Shown here: piece by piece, positions 26,040-34,886 of the stretch
Numbering within the stretch: position 1 is the first letter of the stretch
How the letters are laid out: each line of letters opens with the position of its first letter
Assembly: GCF_034931125.1 (NCBI RefSeq)
Contig: NZ_JAYGHM010000039.1
Coordinates: 8,821 to 72,820 of the forward strand
Direction: 5' to 3'
Length of the DNA: 64,000 nt
Source: Rivularia sp034931125
GTDB lineage: Bacteria > Cyanobacteriota > Cyanobacteriia > Cyanobacteriales > Nostocaceae
The notes under the pieces: model-generated
Databases searched by the model: none
Seen by the model: the letters and a program-made list of their open reading frames with translations, nothing else
What the model was told of the DNA's origin: nothing
Translations under genes and position numbers: made by a program

Positions 26040-27743
26040 TTAGACAAATACAAAACTGTCTGCATTCAAACTACCTGCTTGGATACCCTCTAAGACTGCT
26101 AAGTTACTGCTGTTGAAACTAACTAACAAATCTTGATCTTGCTGTGTAAATGTTAAGTTACTAAAATCTCCACCACTCCCAGCAATTCCCATAACATCTT
26201 CACCAATGTTAAAGTCGGTAATGGTGTTTGTTTCTTGAGGTATTTCACCCGTAGCAATCCAAAATTGATCTGCTCCGTTACCACCTGTTAATACATTTCC
26301 ACCACCCGATCTAGCAAAAAACCTGTCGTTCCCATCTTCTCCAAACACCATATCTCCTTGACCAAGAATAAATGTATCGTTACCGCTACCACCATAGAGA
26401 CGATTATTTCCCAGACTTGCGTTAGCATCAATCAGATCGTCTCCTGTTCCTGCAAAAACTAATTGACTACTTTGGTCGATGCTTATTGAATCATTGCCAA
26501 ATGTACCAAATATAGGTTCGCTGGGAAGCATTGCAGCTAATCCTTCGTATTCTGTCGAAACCAAAGCATTTGTACCGGGAATATCGCTGGCAATTTGCAC
26601 CAACTGCAAATTCTCCCCATTTTCGATCCGAGCCATGACATCTCCATCTTTGTTGGCAATCTGGAATTCCTTATAGACAACTCCTTCATATACATCGTCG
26701 TATATTCCTAACTGATAGTCATCAAGATTCCCAGCGACAATTAATTGGTCTGTTTTGGGATCGAAATCACCAATCAAGACATAATCCTCATCCCCTTTAC
26801 CAACATAAAAGTCTTGTCCTTCATTCCCTAACAAAAAGCGATCGCTACCAAAAGAACCGTGATAATGGTCTCTATCACCAGTTCCAGTTGTTGCTGTTTT
26901 TATTGCTCCTGTCGCTGGATCGTAATCAGTAATTGGAAAACTGACTATTGTTGCATTTCCCAGAGGATAGAAAAAGTGATCGTTTCCGACTACTCCGTTG
27001 AAAAATGTTTGTCTTCCTTCATCAATCCCGGCTTTGATAAAGTGGTCCCAACCTGATTGATATTCTCCTGAATCAATCAATGCTTCCACATCGGGATTTG
27101 CTGCAAGATATGCTGGTTGATTGAAGTAGGGTTGAGTGTTTCTAGCGTAGTAAGAATTCTCTGGGGCAAATAACAGCAAGCCATTATCTGTAAATAAACC
27201 ATCAGGAATCAGCTTTGTTGTACCTTCAACAATACCGATCAGGTCGCCGTTTTTAGAAATACGAACGCTATTATCTACTGTCTCTAATGTATAATCTTGA
27301 GGCTTACCCGCTAGATATACCGCATCTTCACTAGTCGGGTCAAAATATTTAATGACTGCATAATCTTTATCCCCATTACCTAAATAGAAGTCTGAAGGAT
27401 TTTCTACTGCATTGTCACCCAAGTAAAATACATTACGTCCGGGTGAACCTAATAAAGTATCGATCTGATTAATTCCCAAGGATGAGGTTTCGGCATTAAT
27501 TAATCGATTCCCCACCTCGGCTGTCTCAACATTAACACCTATTACTGAGGATTTTTGTCCAGAAGCTTAGACTGTATCATTTCCATCGGTACCGTTAAAT
27601 ACAACACCATTGCGTTCAACAAATTGCCCGACTTGGATAAATTCATCATATCCAGAAGCGTACTTTCCTTCTTTTACCGCAGTGGCAACATCTGGATTAT
27701 TAGCAAGGTATAGTTCTTCGTCGAAAAATTGATTGGTTGTCAT
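26040..27743 (-). pseudogene. RTX/hemolysin-type calcium-binding-like protein with in-frame stop, zinc-regulated
   Basis: Reading from ATG 27743 gives MTTNQFFDEELYLANNPDVA, then an in-frame TAA at 27567-27569 after NGTDGNDTV. The same frame continues without another stop through 26040 (491 codons from the next ATG). The two parts share a repeated YLAxNPDVxxx...F...G..E.R module (near residue 10 and residue 200 of the full frame), so they belong to one gene of about 567 codons. The C-terminal part has GGSGNDTFILGQGD and DGNDRFFAR RTX-type nonapeptides and GNVLTGGNGADQF. Such proteins are secreted by type I systems. A Zur-type box lies about 100 bp upstream. Confidence 0.65.
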
Positions 27744-27841
27744 TGTGTGAATACCTGTAGGGTAGATGTTCTAAAGACTCAAGCCTAAGTGCAAATACTC
27801 TTATTTTTCCTCAGACTTGTGTATATTAGCATCAAAACGAG

Positions 27842-27854
27842 AATGACAATCATT
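27842..27854. promoter_or_regulatory. Zur-type operator upstream of the RTX-like gene
   Basis: AATGA-CAA-TCATT, about 100 bp before ATG 27743 on the minus strand. Confidence 0.7.
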
Positions 27855-27921
27855 ATTTAAAACCTAAATTTTGGGTAATAATGTCATCATAAATATTCTC
27901 TACCTAAATCAAATCTTAATT

Positions 27922-28128
27922 CTATTGAGAATTATTACTATCAATATCCAATTCTTTTTTAGAGTGCTTCAAGCGCTTATAAGCCAACTTAATTTCTTGG
28001 TATGCTTGAAAAGGAGTCATCTTTCCACCAGTTTGCAAATTGGCAATATAGCCTATGGTTTGAGAGAACTCCTGTAAATTTGCATTAAATATTAAGTAAG
28101 TCGGCGTTAAAAAATCAAGGTATGTCAT
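27922..28128 (-). CDS. DUF7219-like small protein
   Basis: 68 aa. YLIFNANLQEFSQTIGYIAN, then LQTGGKMTPFQAYQEIKLAY and KRLKHSKKEL, fits my memory of a small cyanobacterial family (DUF7219). There is no known function. It sits between the RTX-like gene and hemB without an obvious own operator. The plus-strand frame at 27871-28077 is considered a shadow. Confidence 0.5.
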   Translation of the reverse strand: MTYLDFLTPTYLIFNANLQEFSQTIGYIANLQTGGKMTPFQAYQEIKLAYKRLKHSKKELDIDSNNSQ

Positions 28129-28360
28129 TGCGAGTGGAACGAAGTGAAACGAAGCAATCGCAAGGGTTTGATTGTTCTTTACATTCTGTTACACAGTTAG
28201 GTTTATTCGAGCCAACCTACTTAAACTCTTGCGATCAAACTCTCCACGATAATAACTACGAGGGTAGAGAAAATCATCTTTATAGATAAAGTTATATGTT
28301 TACAGATAATTCTAAAAAATCTAAATATTTACACAAAAAGTTGCAAAAATATAGGTTGAA

Positions 28361-28399
28361 AACGATTATCATTATTTATATGCGATAATCATTTTCATT
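28361..28399. promoter_or_regulatory. two Zur-type operators upstream of hemB
   Basis: AACGA-TTA-TCATT at 28361-28373 (identical to the box at 36405) and a weaker GATAATCATTTTCATT at 28384-28399, the latter ending 4 bp before ATG 28404. Binding here would block both promoter and ribosome access. Confidence 0.75.
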
Positions 28400-28403
28400 C
28401 ATC

Positions 28404-29408
28404 ATGTCCTCACAAAATCCTATCTCCAACACCAGCTTGATTCAACGTCCCCGTCGTCTACGTGGTAATCCAGTATTGCGTAATATGGTACGGGAAACTC
28501 AATTAACTGTAGACGATTTGATATACCCGATGTTCGTCATGGAAGGAGAAAACCAAAAAATAGAAATCTCTTCCATGCCGGGATGTTATCGTTATACTTT
28601 GGATTTATTGCTCGAAGAAATACAGCAAATTAAGGAATTAGGCATAAATGCTGTAGCGCTTTTTCCTCTGGTTCCAGAAGCCAAAAAGGATGATACTGGT
28701 ACGGAAAGTTTCAATCCTGATGGTTTGGTGCAAAGAACTGTCAAAGCTATTAAACAAGCCGTACCAGATATAGTTGTGATTACAGATGTAGCTCTCGACC
28801 CTTTCAGTATTCACGGTCACGACGGTATTGTTGATGAGTACGGAGTAATTTTAAATGACCCCACCGTAGAAGTGTTGGTGAAAATGGCAGTTTCCCAAGC
28901 AGAAGCGGGTACAGATATAGTCGCACCTTCCGATATGATGGATGGTAGAATCGGCGCTATTCGTCAAGCTTTAGATGCCGCAGGATACTTTAATGTAGCA
29001 ATTTTGGCATACTCTGCTAAGTACGCCTCTAGTTATTATGGACCATTCCGCGATGCTTTGGATTCAGCACCGAAATTTGGTGATAAAAAGACTTATCAAA
29101 TGGATGCAGGTAACGCTAGAGAGGCTTTAAAAGAAGTAGCACTAGATATTGCCGAAGGTGCAGATATAGTAATGATAAAACCGGCTTTGGCATATATGGA
29201 TATCATTTGTCAGGTAAAATCGATAACTAACTTACCCGTAGCAGCATATAACGTTAGTGGGGAATATGCCATGATTAAAGCCGCTGCACAGCAAGGGTGG
29301 ATTGATGAGAAGAAAGTAATTTTAGAAACATTGACTAGCATGAAGCGGGCTGGTGCCGATTTGATTTTGACTTATTTTGCAAAGGAAGTTGCTTTGATGT
29401 TGCTTTAA
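28404..29408 (+). CDS. hemB: 5-aminolevulinate dehydratase (porphobilinogen synthase), zinc-independent type
   Basis: 334 aa, standard length. It condenses two 5-aminolevulinates to porphobilinogen in tetrapyrrole synthesis. Both Schiff-base lysines are visible, in YSAKYASSYYGPFR and MIKPALAYMD. The metal segment reads DVALDPFSIHGHDG (residues about 128-141): the three cysteines of the zinc enzymes are replaced by Ala/Asp, as in magnesium-type enzymes. With double Zur-type boxes it looks like a backup enzyme used at low zinc or a second copy next to a housekeeping HemB elsewhere; the latter is assumed, not seen. Confidence 0.9.
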   Translation: MSSQNPISNTSLIQRPRRLRGNPVLRNMVRETQLTVDDLIYPMFVMEGENQKIEISSMPGCYRYTLDLLLEEIQQIKELGINAVALFPLVPEAKKDDTGTESFNPDGLVQRTVKAIKQAVPDIVVITDVALDPFSIHGHDGIVDEYGVILNDPTVEVLVKMAVSQAEAGTDIVAPSDMMDGRIGAIRQALDAAGYFNVAILAYSAKYASSYYGPFRDALDSAPKFGDKKTYQMDAGNAREALKEVALDIAEGADIVMIKPALAYMDIICQVKSITNLPVAAYNVSGEYAMIKAAAQQGWIDEKKVILETLTSMKRAGADLILTYFAKEVALMLL

Positions 29409-29494
29409 TTATTACAGGTGTTTTGGGGATTCCAAGACACAAATTTAATTGTCAATATTGTTAACGGGACTTAACTATAATTCACTTCCACCAT

Positions 29495-29698
29495 ATGAAA
29501 AATCAAGAACCTGTTGTCGTTTTTGACAAAGAGCGTGCTTCGTCTTACGATCAAATATTTGCAGCTTTACAGAGGAAAATTCATAGTGCAAAGCTTGGGT
29601 GGGAGATTGTTGCAGTATTTAAAATAATACGCTGGGGAGGTTTTGTAACAACGTGTAAAAGATTGTATCTGTTTTCATTCATTAAAAATTTTGAATGA
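29495..29698 (+). pseudogene. possible methyltransferase N-terminal fragment
   Basis: 67 codons beginning MKNQEPVVVFDKERASSYDQ, the style of the first residues of a class I SAM-dependent methyltransferase, but the glycine-rich SAM motif never appears and the rest (CKRLYLFSFIKNFE) looks random. It fills the gap between hemB and the thrS operator. Weakly supported; a decayed gene is the best reading. Confidence 0.3.
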
Positions 29699-29790
29699 CT
29701 GGTAGAGCATATGCATTATATAGTAATGCTTCTACAGATTGTTTCAACTTCTCAAAAAACTTTTTACCAACTCCTTTTTTTGCGCTATTA

Positions 29791-29810
29791 TGATAATGAT
29801 TCTCATTCTA
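29791..29810. promoter_or_regulatory. Zur-type operator upstream of thrS
   Basis: AATGA-TTC-TCATT (29795-29807) preceded by TGAT, 10 bp before ATG 29818. No further box is seen until 36405, so this one probably governs the whole run down to cysS. Confidence 0.8.
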
Positions 29811-29817
29811 ATTATAT

Positions 29818-31668
29818 ATGGTCAGTTCATTATCCCAATCTCAGGAAGGCTTAAAAAAAGATATTCAACAACTTGAGCGAATTCGTCATACTTGCGCTCA
29901 TATTATGGCTATGGCTGTACAAAAGCTATTTCCGGGGACAAAGGTAGCAATTGGACCAGTTACCGATACAGGTTTTTACTATGACTTTGATTGTCCTGTA
30001 AGTATTACGACCGATGATTTGGGTAAAGTTGAAGCCGAAATGCGCCGAATAATTAAGGCAAATTTCCCTATTATTCGCGAACAGGTGAAAAGAGAAGAGA
30101 TTAAACAAGAGATTGCAGCTTTAGATGAACCTTATAAATTAGAAATCTTAGCAAAAATTCCTTCCGAACAGACGATTACTCGTTATTTTATTGGTAGTCC
30201 TGATGGTGGTAAGCCTGAATCATCATTGTTTATTGTAGATAATATTAAAACTAATCGAGCTGATAGTTATTGGTGGGATTTATGTGCAGGACCCCACGTA
30301 GATTTTACCGGAGAAATTAATCAAAAAGCATTTGCATTATTAAGTGTCGCGGGTGCATATTGGCAAGGTGATGAAACCAAGCCGATGTTACAACGTATTT
30401 ATGGTACAGCGTGGAAAACTCCAGAAGACTTACAGACTTTTTTAAAACAAAGAGAAGAAGCATTACGACGCGACCATCGAAAATTAGGTCAGCAATTAGA
30501 TTTATTTAGTATTCAAGAAGATGCTGGTGGAGGTTTAGTATTTTGGCATCCCAAGGGTGCAATAATTCGCTATATAATTGAAGAATATTGGCGTAAATCT
30601 CACTTAGAATCTGGTTATCAATTATTGTATACACCTCATATTGCTAATTTAGAGTTATGGAAAACATCGGGTCATTACGACTTTTACAGTGAGAATATGT
30701 TTGACTCGATGGAAGTGGAAAAACAGGCTTATCAAATTAAGCCAATGAATTGTCCTTTCCACGTTCTGACTTATAAAAATAAATTACATTCTTATCGAGA
30801 ATTACCCTTAAGATGGGCAGAACTAGGAACAGTTTATCGTTACGAACGTTCGGGTGCGCTACATGGTTTAATGCGTGTACGTGGGTTTACCCAAGATGAT
30901 GCTCATATCTTTTGTTTACCCAATCAAATCGCTGATGAAATTTTGGGAGTATTAAATCTTACCGAGAATATTTTATCTGATTTTGGTTTTAATAATTACG
31001 AAGTAAATGTTTCCACTCGTCCTAGCAAATCAGTAGGGACAGATGAAGTATGGGAGTTAGCAACTGCGGCTTTAAAAGAAGCTTTGGATACAAAAGGTTG
31101 GAATTATATTATTGATGAAGGTGGTGGTGCTTTTTATGGACCTAAAATCGATATTAAAATTCAAGATGCAATTGGTCGTTTGTGGCAATGTTCCACCATT
31201 CAGGTAGATTTTAATTTACCCGAAAGATTCGATATGCAGTATGTTGCTGCTGACGATACCAAACAGCGACCAATAATGATTCATCGGGCGATTTTCGGTT
31301 CAATAGAACGTTTTTTTGGAATTTTAATCGAAAACTATGCGGGTGATTTTCCTTTATGGTTAGCGCCGATTCAATGTAGATTATTACCAGTCAGTGATGA
31401 AGTCCGAGAATATGCTGAATCAGTAGCTATGGAATTGCATAAAGAAGGATTAAGAGTAGAAGTTGATAGTAGTGGGGAAAGATTAGGTAAACAAATTCGT
31501 AATTCTGAATTAGAAAAAATTCCTGTAGTAGCTGTAGTTGGGAAACGAGAGATGGAAAACCAAACTTTAAGTGTGCGTACTCGACAAGCTGGAGATTTAG
31601 GAACACTATCAGTAAATGAAACAATGACTTGCTTGCAGTCAGCTATTGCTTTAAACACAACTATTTAG
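29818..31668 (+). CDS. thrS: threonyl-tRNA synthetase, zinc-regulated paralogue
   Basis: 616 aa. It charges tRNA-Thr. It lacks the N-terminal TGS (N1) domain and starts near the editing domain (HTCAHIMAMAVQKLFPGT, with LCAGPHVDF). The class II core has motif 2 (VYRYERSGALHGLMRVRGFT) and motif 3 (GSIERFFGILIENY), then the anticodon-binding domain. All three zinc ligands appear retained: Cys in MNCPFHV, His in DDAHIF and His in IHRAIFG. A second, zinc-induced ThrRS is known in heterocystous cyanobacteria (established knowledge). Gene order points to an operon continuing to cysS. Confidence 0.9.
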   Translation: MVSSLSQSQEGLKKDIQQLERIRHTCAHIMAMAVQKLFPGTKVAIGPVTDTGFYYDFDCPVSITTDDLGKVEAEMRRIIKANFPIIREQVKREEIKQEIAALDEPYKLEILAKIPSEQTITRYFIGSPDGGKPESSLFIVDNIKTNRADSYWWDLCAGPHVDFTGEINQKAFALLSVAGAYWQGDETKPMLQRIYGTAWKTPEDLQTFLKQREEALRRDHRKLGQQLDLFSIQEDAGGGLVFWHPKGAIIRYIIEEYWRKSHLESGYQLLYTPHIANLELWKTSGHYDFYSENMFDSMEVEKQAYQIKPMNCPFHVLTYKNKLHSYRELPLRWAELGTVYRYERSGALHGLMRVRGFTQDDAHIFCLPNQIADEILGVLNLTENILSDFGFNNYEVNVSTRPSKSVGTDEVWELATAALKEALDTKGWNYIIDEGGGAFYGPKIDIKIQDAIGRLWQCSTIQVDFNLPERFDMQYVAADDTKQRPIMIHRAIFGSIERFFGILIENYAGDFPLWLAPIQCRLLPVSDEVREYAESVAMELHKEGLRVEVDSSGERLGKQIRNSELEKIPVVAVVGKREMENQTLSVRTRQAGDLGTLSVNETMTCLQSAIALNTTI

Positions 31669-31679
31669 CTATTAACTAT

Positions 31680-31931
31680 ATGAGTTTTACCTTTGGAAAA
31701 CAATCTCAAAAAGCTAGTTATCAAGAAATTCAGCAAGTAAAGCAATGGATTTATCAAGCTTTGCAACTTGATGAAGAAATTTCCATTTCGTTAAGTCAGT
31801 TACAGTGTACCGAAGCTGGATGTCCACCAATTGAAACGGTAATTAACGTAATGACAAACCCCGTACAGCAATATAAAGTTCATAAATCTATTACCGAAAT
31901 TGAGTATACGGATATAAATAAGCTCAATTAA
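31680..31931 (+). CDS. small conserved protein with CTEAGCPP motif, COG0523-associated
   Basis: 83 aa from ATG 31680, 11 bp after the thrS stop (the longer frame starts inside thrS and is not preferred). The central motif LQCTEAGCPPIETVINVM, followed by YKVHKSITEI, is a pattern I have seen in short proteins next to COG0523 GTPases, with an invariant CxxxGCPP that could hold a metal. No function is established. Tight spacing makes it part of the thrS unit. Confidence 0.65.
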   Translation: MSFTFGKQSQKASYQEIQQVKQWIYQALQLDEEISISLSQLQCTEAGCPPIETVINVMTNPVQQYKVHKSITEIEYTDINKLN

Positions 31932-31999
31932 GATAAATAACCTTGATTTGAGAGTTTTGCCTCATACCGATACCTTTGTTTCTATTACAGTTTATTGAC

Positions 32000-32380
32000 A
32001 TGGCTTCTCACACATTATTTGTCTGTAAATCCTGTTATTTTTCATCTACGCAAATCGATTATATGGGCGAACGAGGTGGTAAATATTTATTCAAAAAATT
32101 GCTAGAATTACATGAGAAATGGTTTTTGCAATCTGAATTTTTGATTGCAGAAGTAGAATGCTTGAGTGCTTGCAAAAGACCTTGTGCAATCGCTTTCGCG
32201 GCATCAAATAAAGTTAGTTTAATGTTTGGCGATTTGCCACCATTAGAAAGTGCAGCAGCTATATTAAATCTGTGCGAAAAGTATCATGCTAGTACTAATG
32301 GGATAGTCGCACGAAATGAACGACCGCAAGTTTTGCAAAAAGGAATTTTAGCGAGAATTCCGGCACCAATAGGAAATTAA
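32000..32380 (+). CDS. DUF1636 metal-binding-like protein
   Basis: 126 aa from ATG 32000; the upstream in-frame start at 31976 would add eight hydrophobic residues and is less likely. Cysteines in LFVCKSCYF and VECLSACKRPCAIAF, then GILARIPAP near the end, match DUF1636, a thioredoxin-fold family with CxxC...CxxxC resembling 2Fe-2S ferredoxins and often found beside CobW-like genes. It may bind a metal or cluster. Fourth codon onward HTLF fits the family start. Confidence 0.75.
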   Translation: MASHTLFVCKSCYFSSTQIDYMGERGGKYLFKKLLELHEKWFLQSEFLIAEVECLSACKRPCAIAFAASNKVSLMFGDLPPLESAAAILNLCEKYHASTNGIVARNERPQVLQKGILARIPAPIGN

Positions 32381-32459
32381 TTTTCCTCAAAAATATATGA
32401 TATCGCTTTCTAGCTAGCAAATACAAATCAACCTTTAACAGTAAATCAAAGGAGAAATT

Positions 32460-33512
32460 ATGACTCAACTAACTGCATCAAAATCCGATTTGATTCCTAA
32501 TATCCCCAAAAGGGGAATGCCTGTTACTATCATTACCGGATTTTTAGGTAGTGGTAAAACTACATTGCTGAATCAAGTTCTTCATAACAAAGAAGATTTG
32601 AAAGTAGCCGTGCTTGTAAATGAATTTGGTGATATTAATATCGATAGTCAGTTACTCATTTCTACGGAAGATGACATGATGGAACTGAGTAACGGCTGTA
32701 TTTGTTGTACTATTAATGATGGATTAGTTGATGCCGTTTATCGAATTTTAGAAAGAGATGACCGCGTTGACTATATGGTCATAGAAACTACAGGTGTAGC
32801 CGACCCTTTACCGATTATCTTAACTTTTTTGGGAACAGAACTTAGAGATTTAACTAATGTCGATTCAATCATCACTGTTGTTGACGCAGAAGCTTTTAAC
32901 AGCGAACATTTCCAAAGCGAAGCTGCCTTAAAACAGATAACTTATGGTGATATTATTCTCCTCAATAAAACTGATTTAGTTGGGGAAGAAAAATTATTAG
33001 AGTTAGAACATTTTATTCAAGACAATAAAGTCAGTGCGAAAATTCTGCGTACCTCTTATGGTAAAGTTGCTCTACCATTAATTTTGGATGTAGATTTAAC
33101 TCCTAAAGATGAATATTCTTCATTAGTTGAGGAAGATAGTCACGAACATCACCATGACCACGAACATCACCACGACCACGAACATCATCACCATGAACAC
33201 CATCACCATCACTCAGACCATCTAGAAAATGATGGATTTGTCTCCATCTCTTTCCAGAGCGATCGCCCTTTTGATGTCCACAAGTTTGAAGTCTTCCTAA
33301 ATGAAACAATGCCAGAGAACGTGTTCAGAGCCAAGGGTATTCTTTGGTTTAGCGATAGTGAATTAAGGCATATTTTCCAGCTTAGCGGTCCTCGTTATCA
33401 ACTCGATGCTGATGTGTGGACTACCAAAAAATACCAAAATCAGCTAATTTTCATCGGTCGTGACTTGAAGCATGAGGAAATTCATTCTCAGCTTAACGGT
33501 TGTTTACTGTAA
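32460..33512 (+). CDS. COG0523 GTPase with His-rich metal loop
   Basis: 350 aa. Walker A GFLGSGKT (27-34), CICC in GCICCTINDGL, ETTGVADPLP, NKTDLV and a CobW_C domain (VFRAKGILWFSDSELRHIFQ). Between the two domains is a stretch of about 27 residues, residues 228-254, made almost wholly of His, Asp and Glu, a strong zinc-binding loop. RBS AGGAG lies at 32450-32455. As the most zinc-loaded of the four COG0523-type proteins here it is the best candidate for a zinc carrier serving the neighbouring ThrRS, FolE or CysRS; this pairing is inference. Confidence 0.9.
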   Translation: MTQLTASKSDLIPNIPKRGMPVTIITGFLGSGKTTLLNQVLHNKEDLKVAVLVNEFGDINIDSQLLISTEDDMMELSNGCICCTINDGLVDAVYRILERDDRVDYMVIETTGVADPLPIILTFLGTELRDLTNVDSIITVVDAEAFNSEHFQSEAALKQITYGDIILLNKTDLVGEEKLLELEHFIQDNKVSAKILRTSYGKVALPLILDVDLTPKDEYSSLVEEDSHEHHHDHEHHHDHEHHHHEHHHHHSDHLENDGFVSISFQSDRPFDVHKFEVFLNETMPENVFRAKGILWFSDSELRHIFQLSGPRYQLDADVWTTKKYQNQLIFIGRDLKHEEIHSQLNGCLL

Positions 33513-33523
33513 TTTGATTAATG

Positions 33524-33559
33524 CACCCTAAAGGTATTTTGTGTATATTTGTTAGGGTG
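33524..33559 (+). terminator. hairpin between the GTPase and folE genes
   Basis: CACCCTAA ... TTAGGGTG (8 bp, 20-nt loop). No T-tract follows, so it may be only a weak attenuator or processing site in a continuing operon. Confidence 0.35.
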
Positions 33560-33586
33560 TTAACTAATTAGCAAAAAACTTAAATA

Positions 33587-34234
33587 ATGACTTTATCTTT
33601 CCGTTCTGAATTAGATTCTGCCAAGCAAATTGTTTCATTATCTACCCAAAATAAACCAACTGTCACGGATGAAGAAATGATGCAAGCCGTGAGAACTTTA
33701 CTAATTGGATTAGGAGAAGATCCAGATAGAGAAGGACTCAAAGATACTCCTAAAAGAGTTATGAAAGCTTTACAGTTTTTGACCAAAGGATACCATGAAT
33801 CATTGGATGAACTATTAAATTGTGCAGTATTTACAGAAGATGCTAACGAAATGGTACTAGTGAGAGATATTGATATCTTTAGTTCCTGCGAACACCATAT
33901 TTTACCAATCCTTGGTCGCGCTCATGTGGCTTATATTCCTAATGGTAAAGTTATCGGATTATCAAAAATTGCCCGTATTTGTGAAATGTATGCAAGACGC
34001 TTACAAGTACAAGAAAGATTGACTTTACAAATTGCAGATGCCCTCCAAGGTTTACTTAAACCCCAAGGTGTAGCGGTAGTTGTAGAAGCTAGTCATATGT
34101 GTATGGTAATGCGCGGGGTGCAAAAACCTGGCTCTTGGACTGTTACTAGCGCAATGCGAGGAGTATTTTCTGAAGATGCCAGAACTCGCGAAGAATTTAT
34201 GAATTTGATTCGACACAATGGCAATTTTCACTAA
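33587..34234 (+). CDS. folE: GTP cyclohydrolase I (type IA), zinc-regulated paralogue
   Basis: 215 aa. The enzyme converts GTP to dihydroneopterin triphosphate for folate/pterin synthesis. Conserved blocks LLIGLGEDPDREGLKDTPKR, FSSCEHHILPILGRAHVAYI, YARRLQVQERLTLQIADALQ and VVVEASHMCMVMRGV are all present, with the zinc ligands Cys and His of CEHH and Cys of HMCM retained. In many bacteria zinc starvation induces the metal-flexible type IB enzyme (FolE2); here the induced paralogue is type IA. It lies 74 bp after the His-rich GTPase. Confidence 0.9.
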   Translation: MTLSFRSELDSAKQIVSLSTQNKPTVTDEEMMQAVRTLLIGLGEDPDREGLKDTPKRVMKALQFLTKGYHESLDELLNCAVFTEDANEMVLVRDIDIFSSCEHHILPILGRAHVAYIPNGKVIGLSKIARICEMYARRLQVQERLTLQIADALQGLLKPQGVAVVVEASHMCMVMRGVQKPGSWTVTSAMRGVFSEDARTREEFMNLIRHNGNFH

Positions 34235-34265
34235 TTTTCACTAATTTTTAATTCTTATCAAGGTA

Positions 34266-34868
34266 ATGGCAAAACTTACATCATTACCTGTAATTCTCGT
34301 CTTAGGATTTACAGGTAGTGGAAAAACAAGTTTCATTCAACATCTAAGCAGTCAAGCACAAATTGCTGTAGAGCATATACAAAGTGGTTCTCAAAAACTT
34401 GGTAGTGGGTGTATTTGCTGTAGCGGACTTAAAGACTTAAAACAGTTAATTAAAAACTTACTTATTGCTAGAGAAACTGGAGAAAGTACGTGCGAACAAT
34501 TATTTATTGAAGCCAACCATAAAACCGACCCAATTCCAGTAATTAGAACAATTCGTCAACAATTTTTCTCAGAAAATATTTTTTTGAAAGAAGTTATCAC
34601 AGTGATTAATGCAGTAAATTACCCACCTACAAATACACAAAATTACTTAGTTACTAATCAAATCTTTTTTGCCGACAAAATAATAGTTAATCATTGCGAT
34701 CGCGCAACTGATGAGCAAATAAATAAATGCCATAAGCATATTCGTGGAGTAAAATGGCAGCCAATATTTAATGCTATTCAAGGAATTATTGACCCTAATG
34801 AATTTCGCGTGCCTTTAACAGTAGAGGCATCTACGGGTGTTTCTACTGTAATTTCTTTTTCATCCTAA
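34266..34868 (+). CDS. compact COG0523-like NTPase without the C-terminal domain
   Basis: 200 aa. Walker A GFTGSGKT (14-21), GCICC in GSGCICCSGL, IEANHKTDPIPV as Walker B region, and NHCD in place of NKxD. The protein ends where the CobW C-terminal domain would start, so it is about 120 residues short of a normal member, though the gene shows no stop-frame lesion. Guanine specificity may be lost because NKxD is altered. It lies 31 bp after folE and 18 bp before cysS, in the same operon. Its motif spacing otherwise follows COG0523. Confidence 0.75.
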   Translation: MAKLTSLPVILVLGFTGSGKTSFIQHLSSQAQIAVEHIQSGSQKLGSGCICCSGLKDLKQLIKNLLIARETGESTCEQLFIEANHKTDPIPVIRTIRQQFFSENIFLKEVITVINAVNYPPTNTQNYLVTNQIFFADKIIVNHCDRATDEQINKCHKHIRGVKWQPIFNAIQGIIDPNEFRVPLTVEASTGVSTVISFSS

Positions 34869-34886
34869 ATTTCAATCCAAAATCAT

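Noticed and set aside
26479..27056. Plus-strand frames opposite the RTX-like gene
   Set aside because: Shadows of the minus-strand gene, without recognisable motifs.
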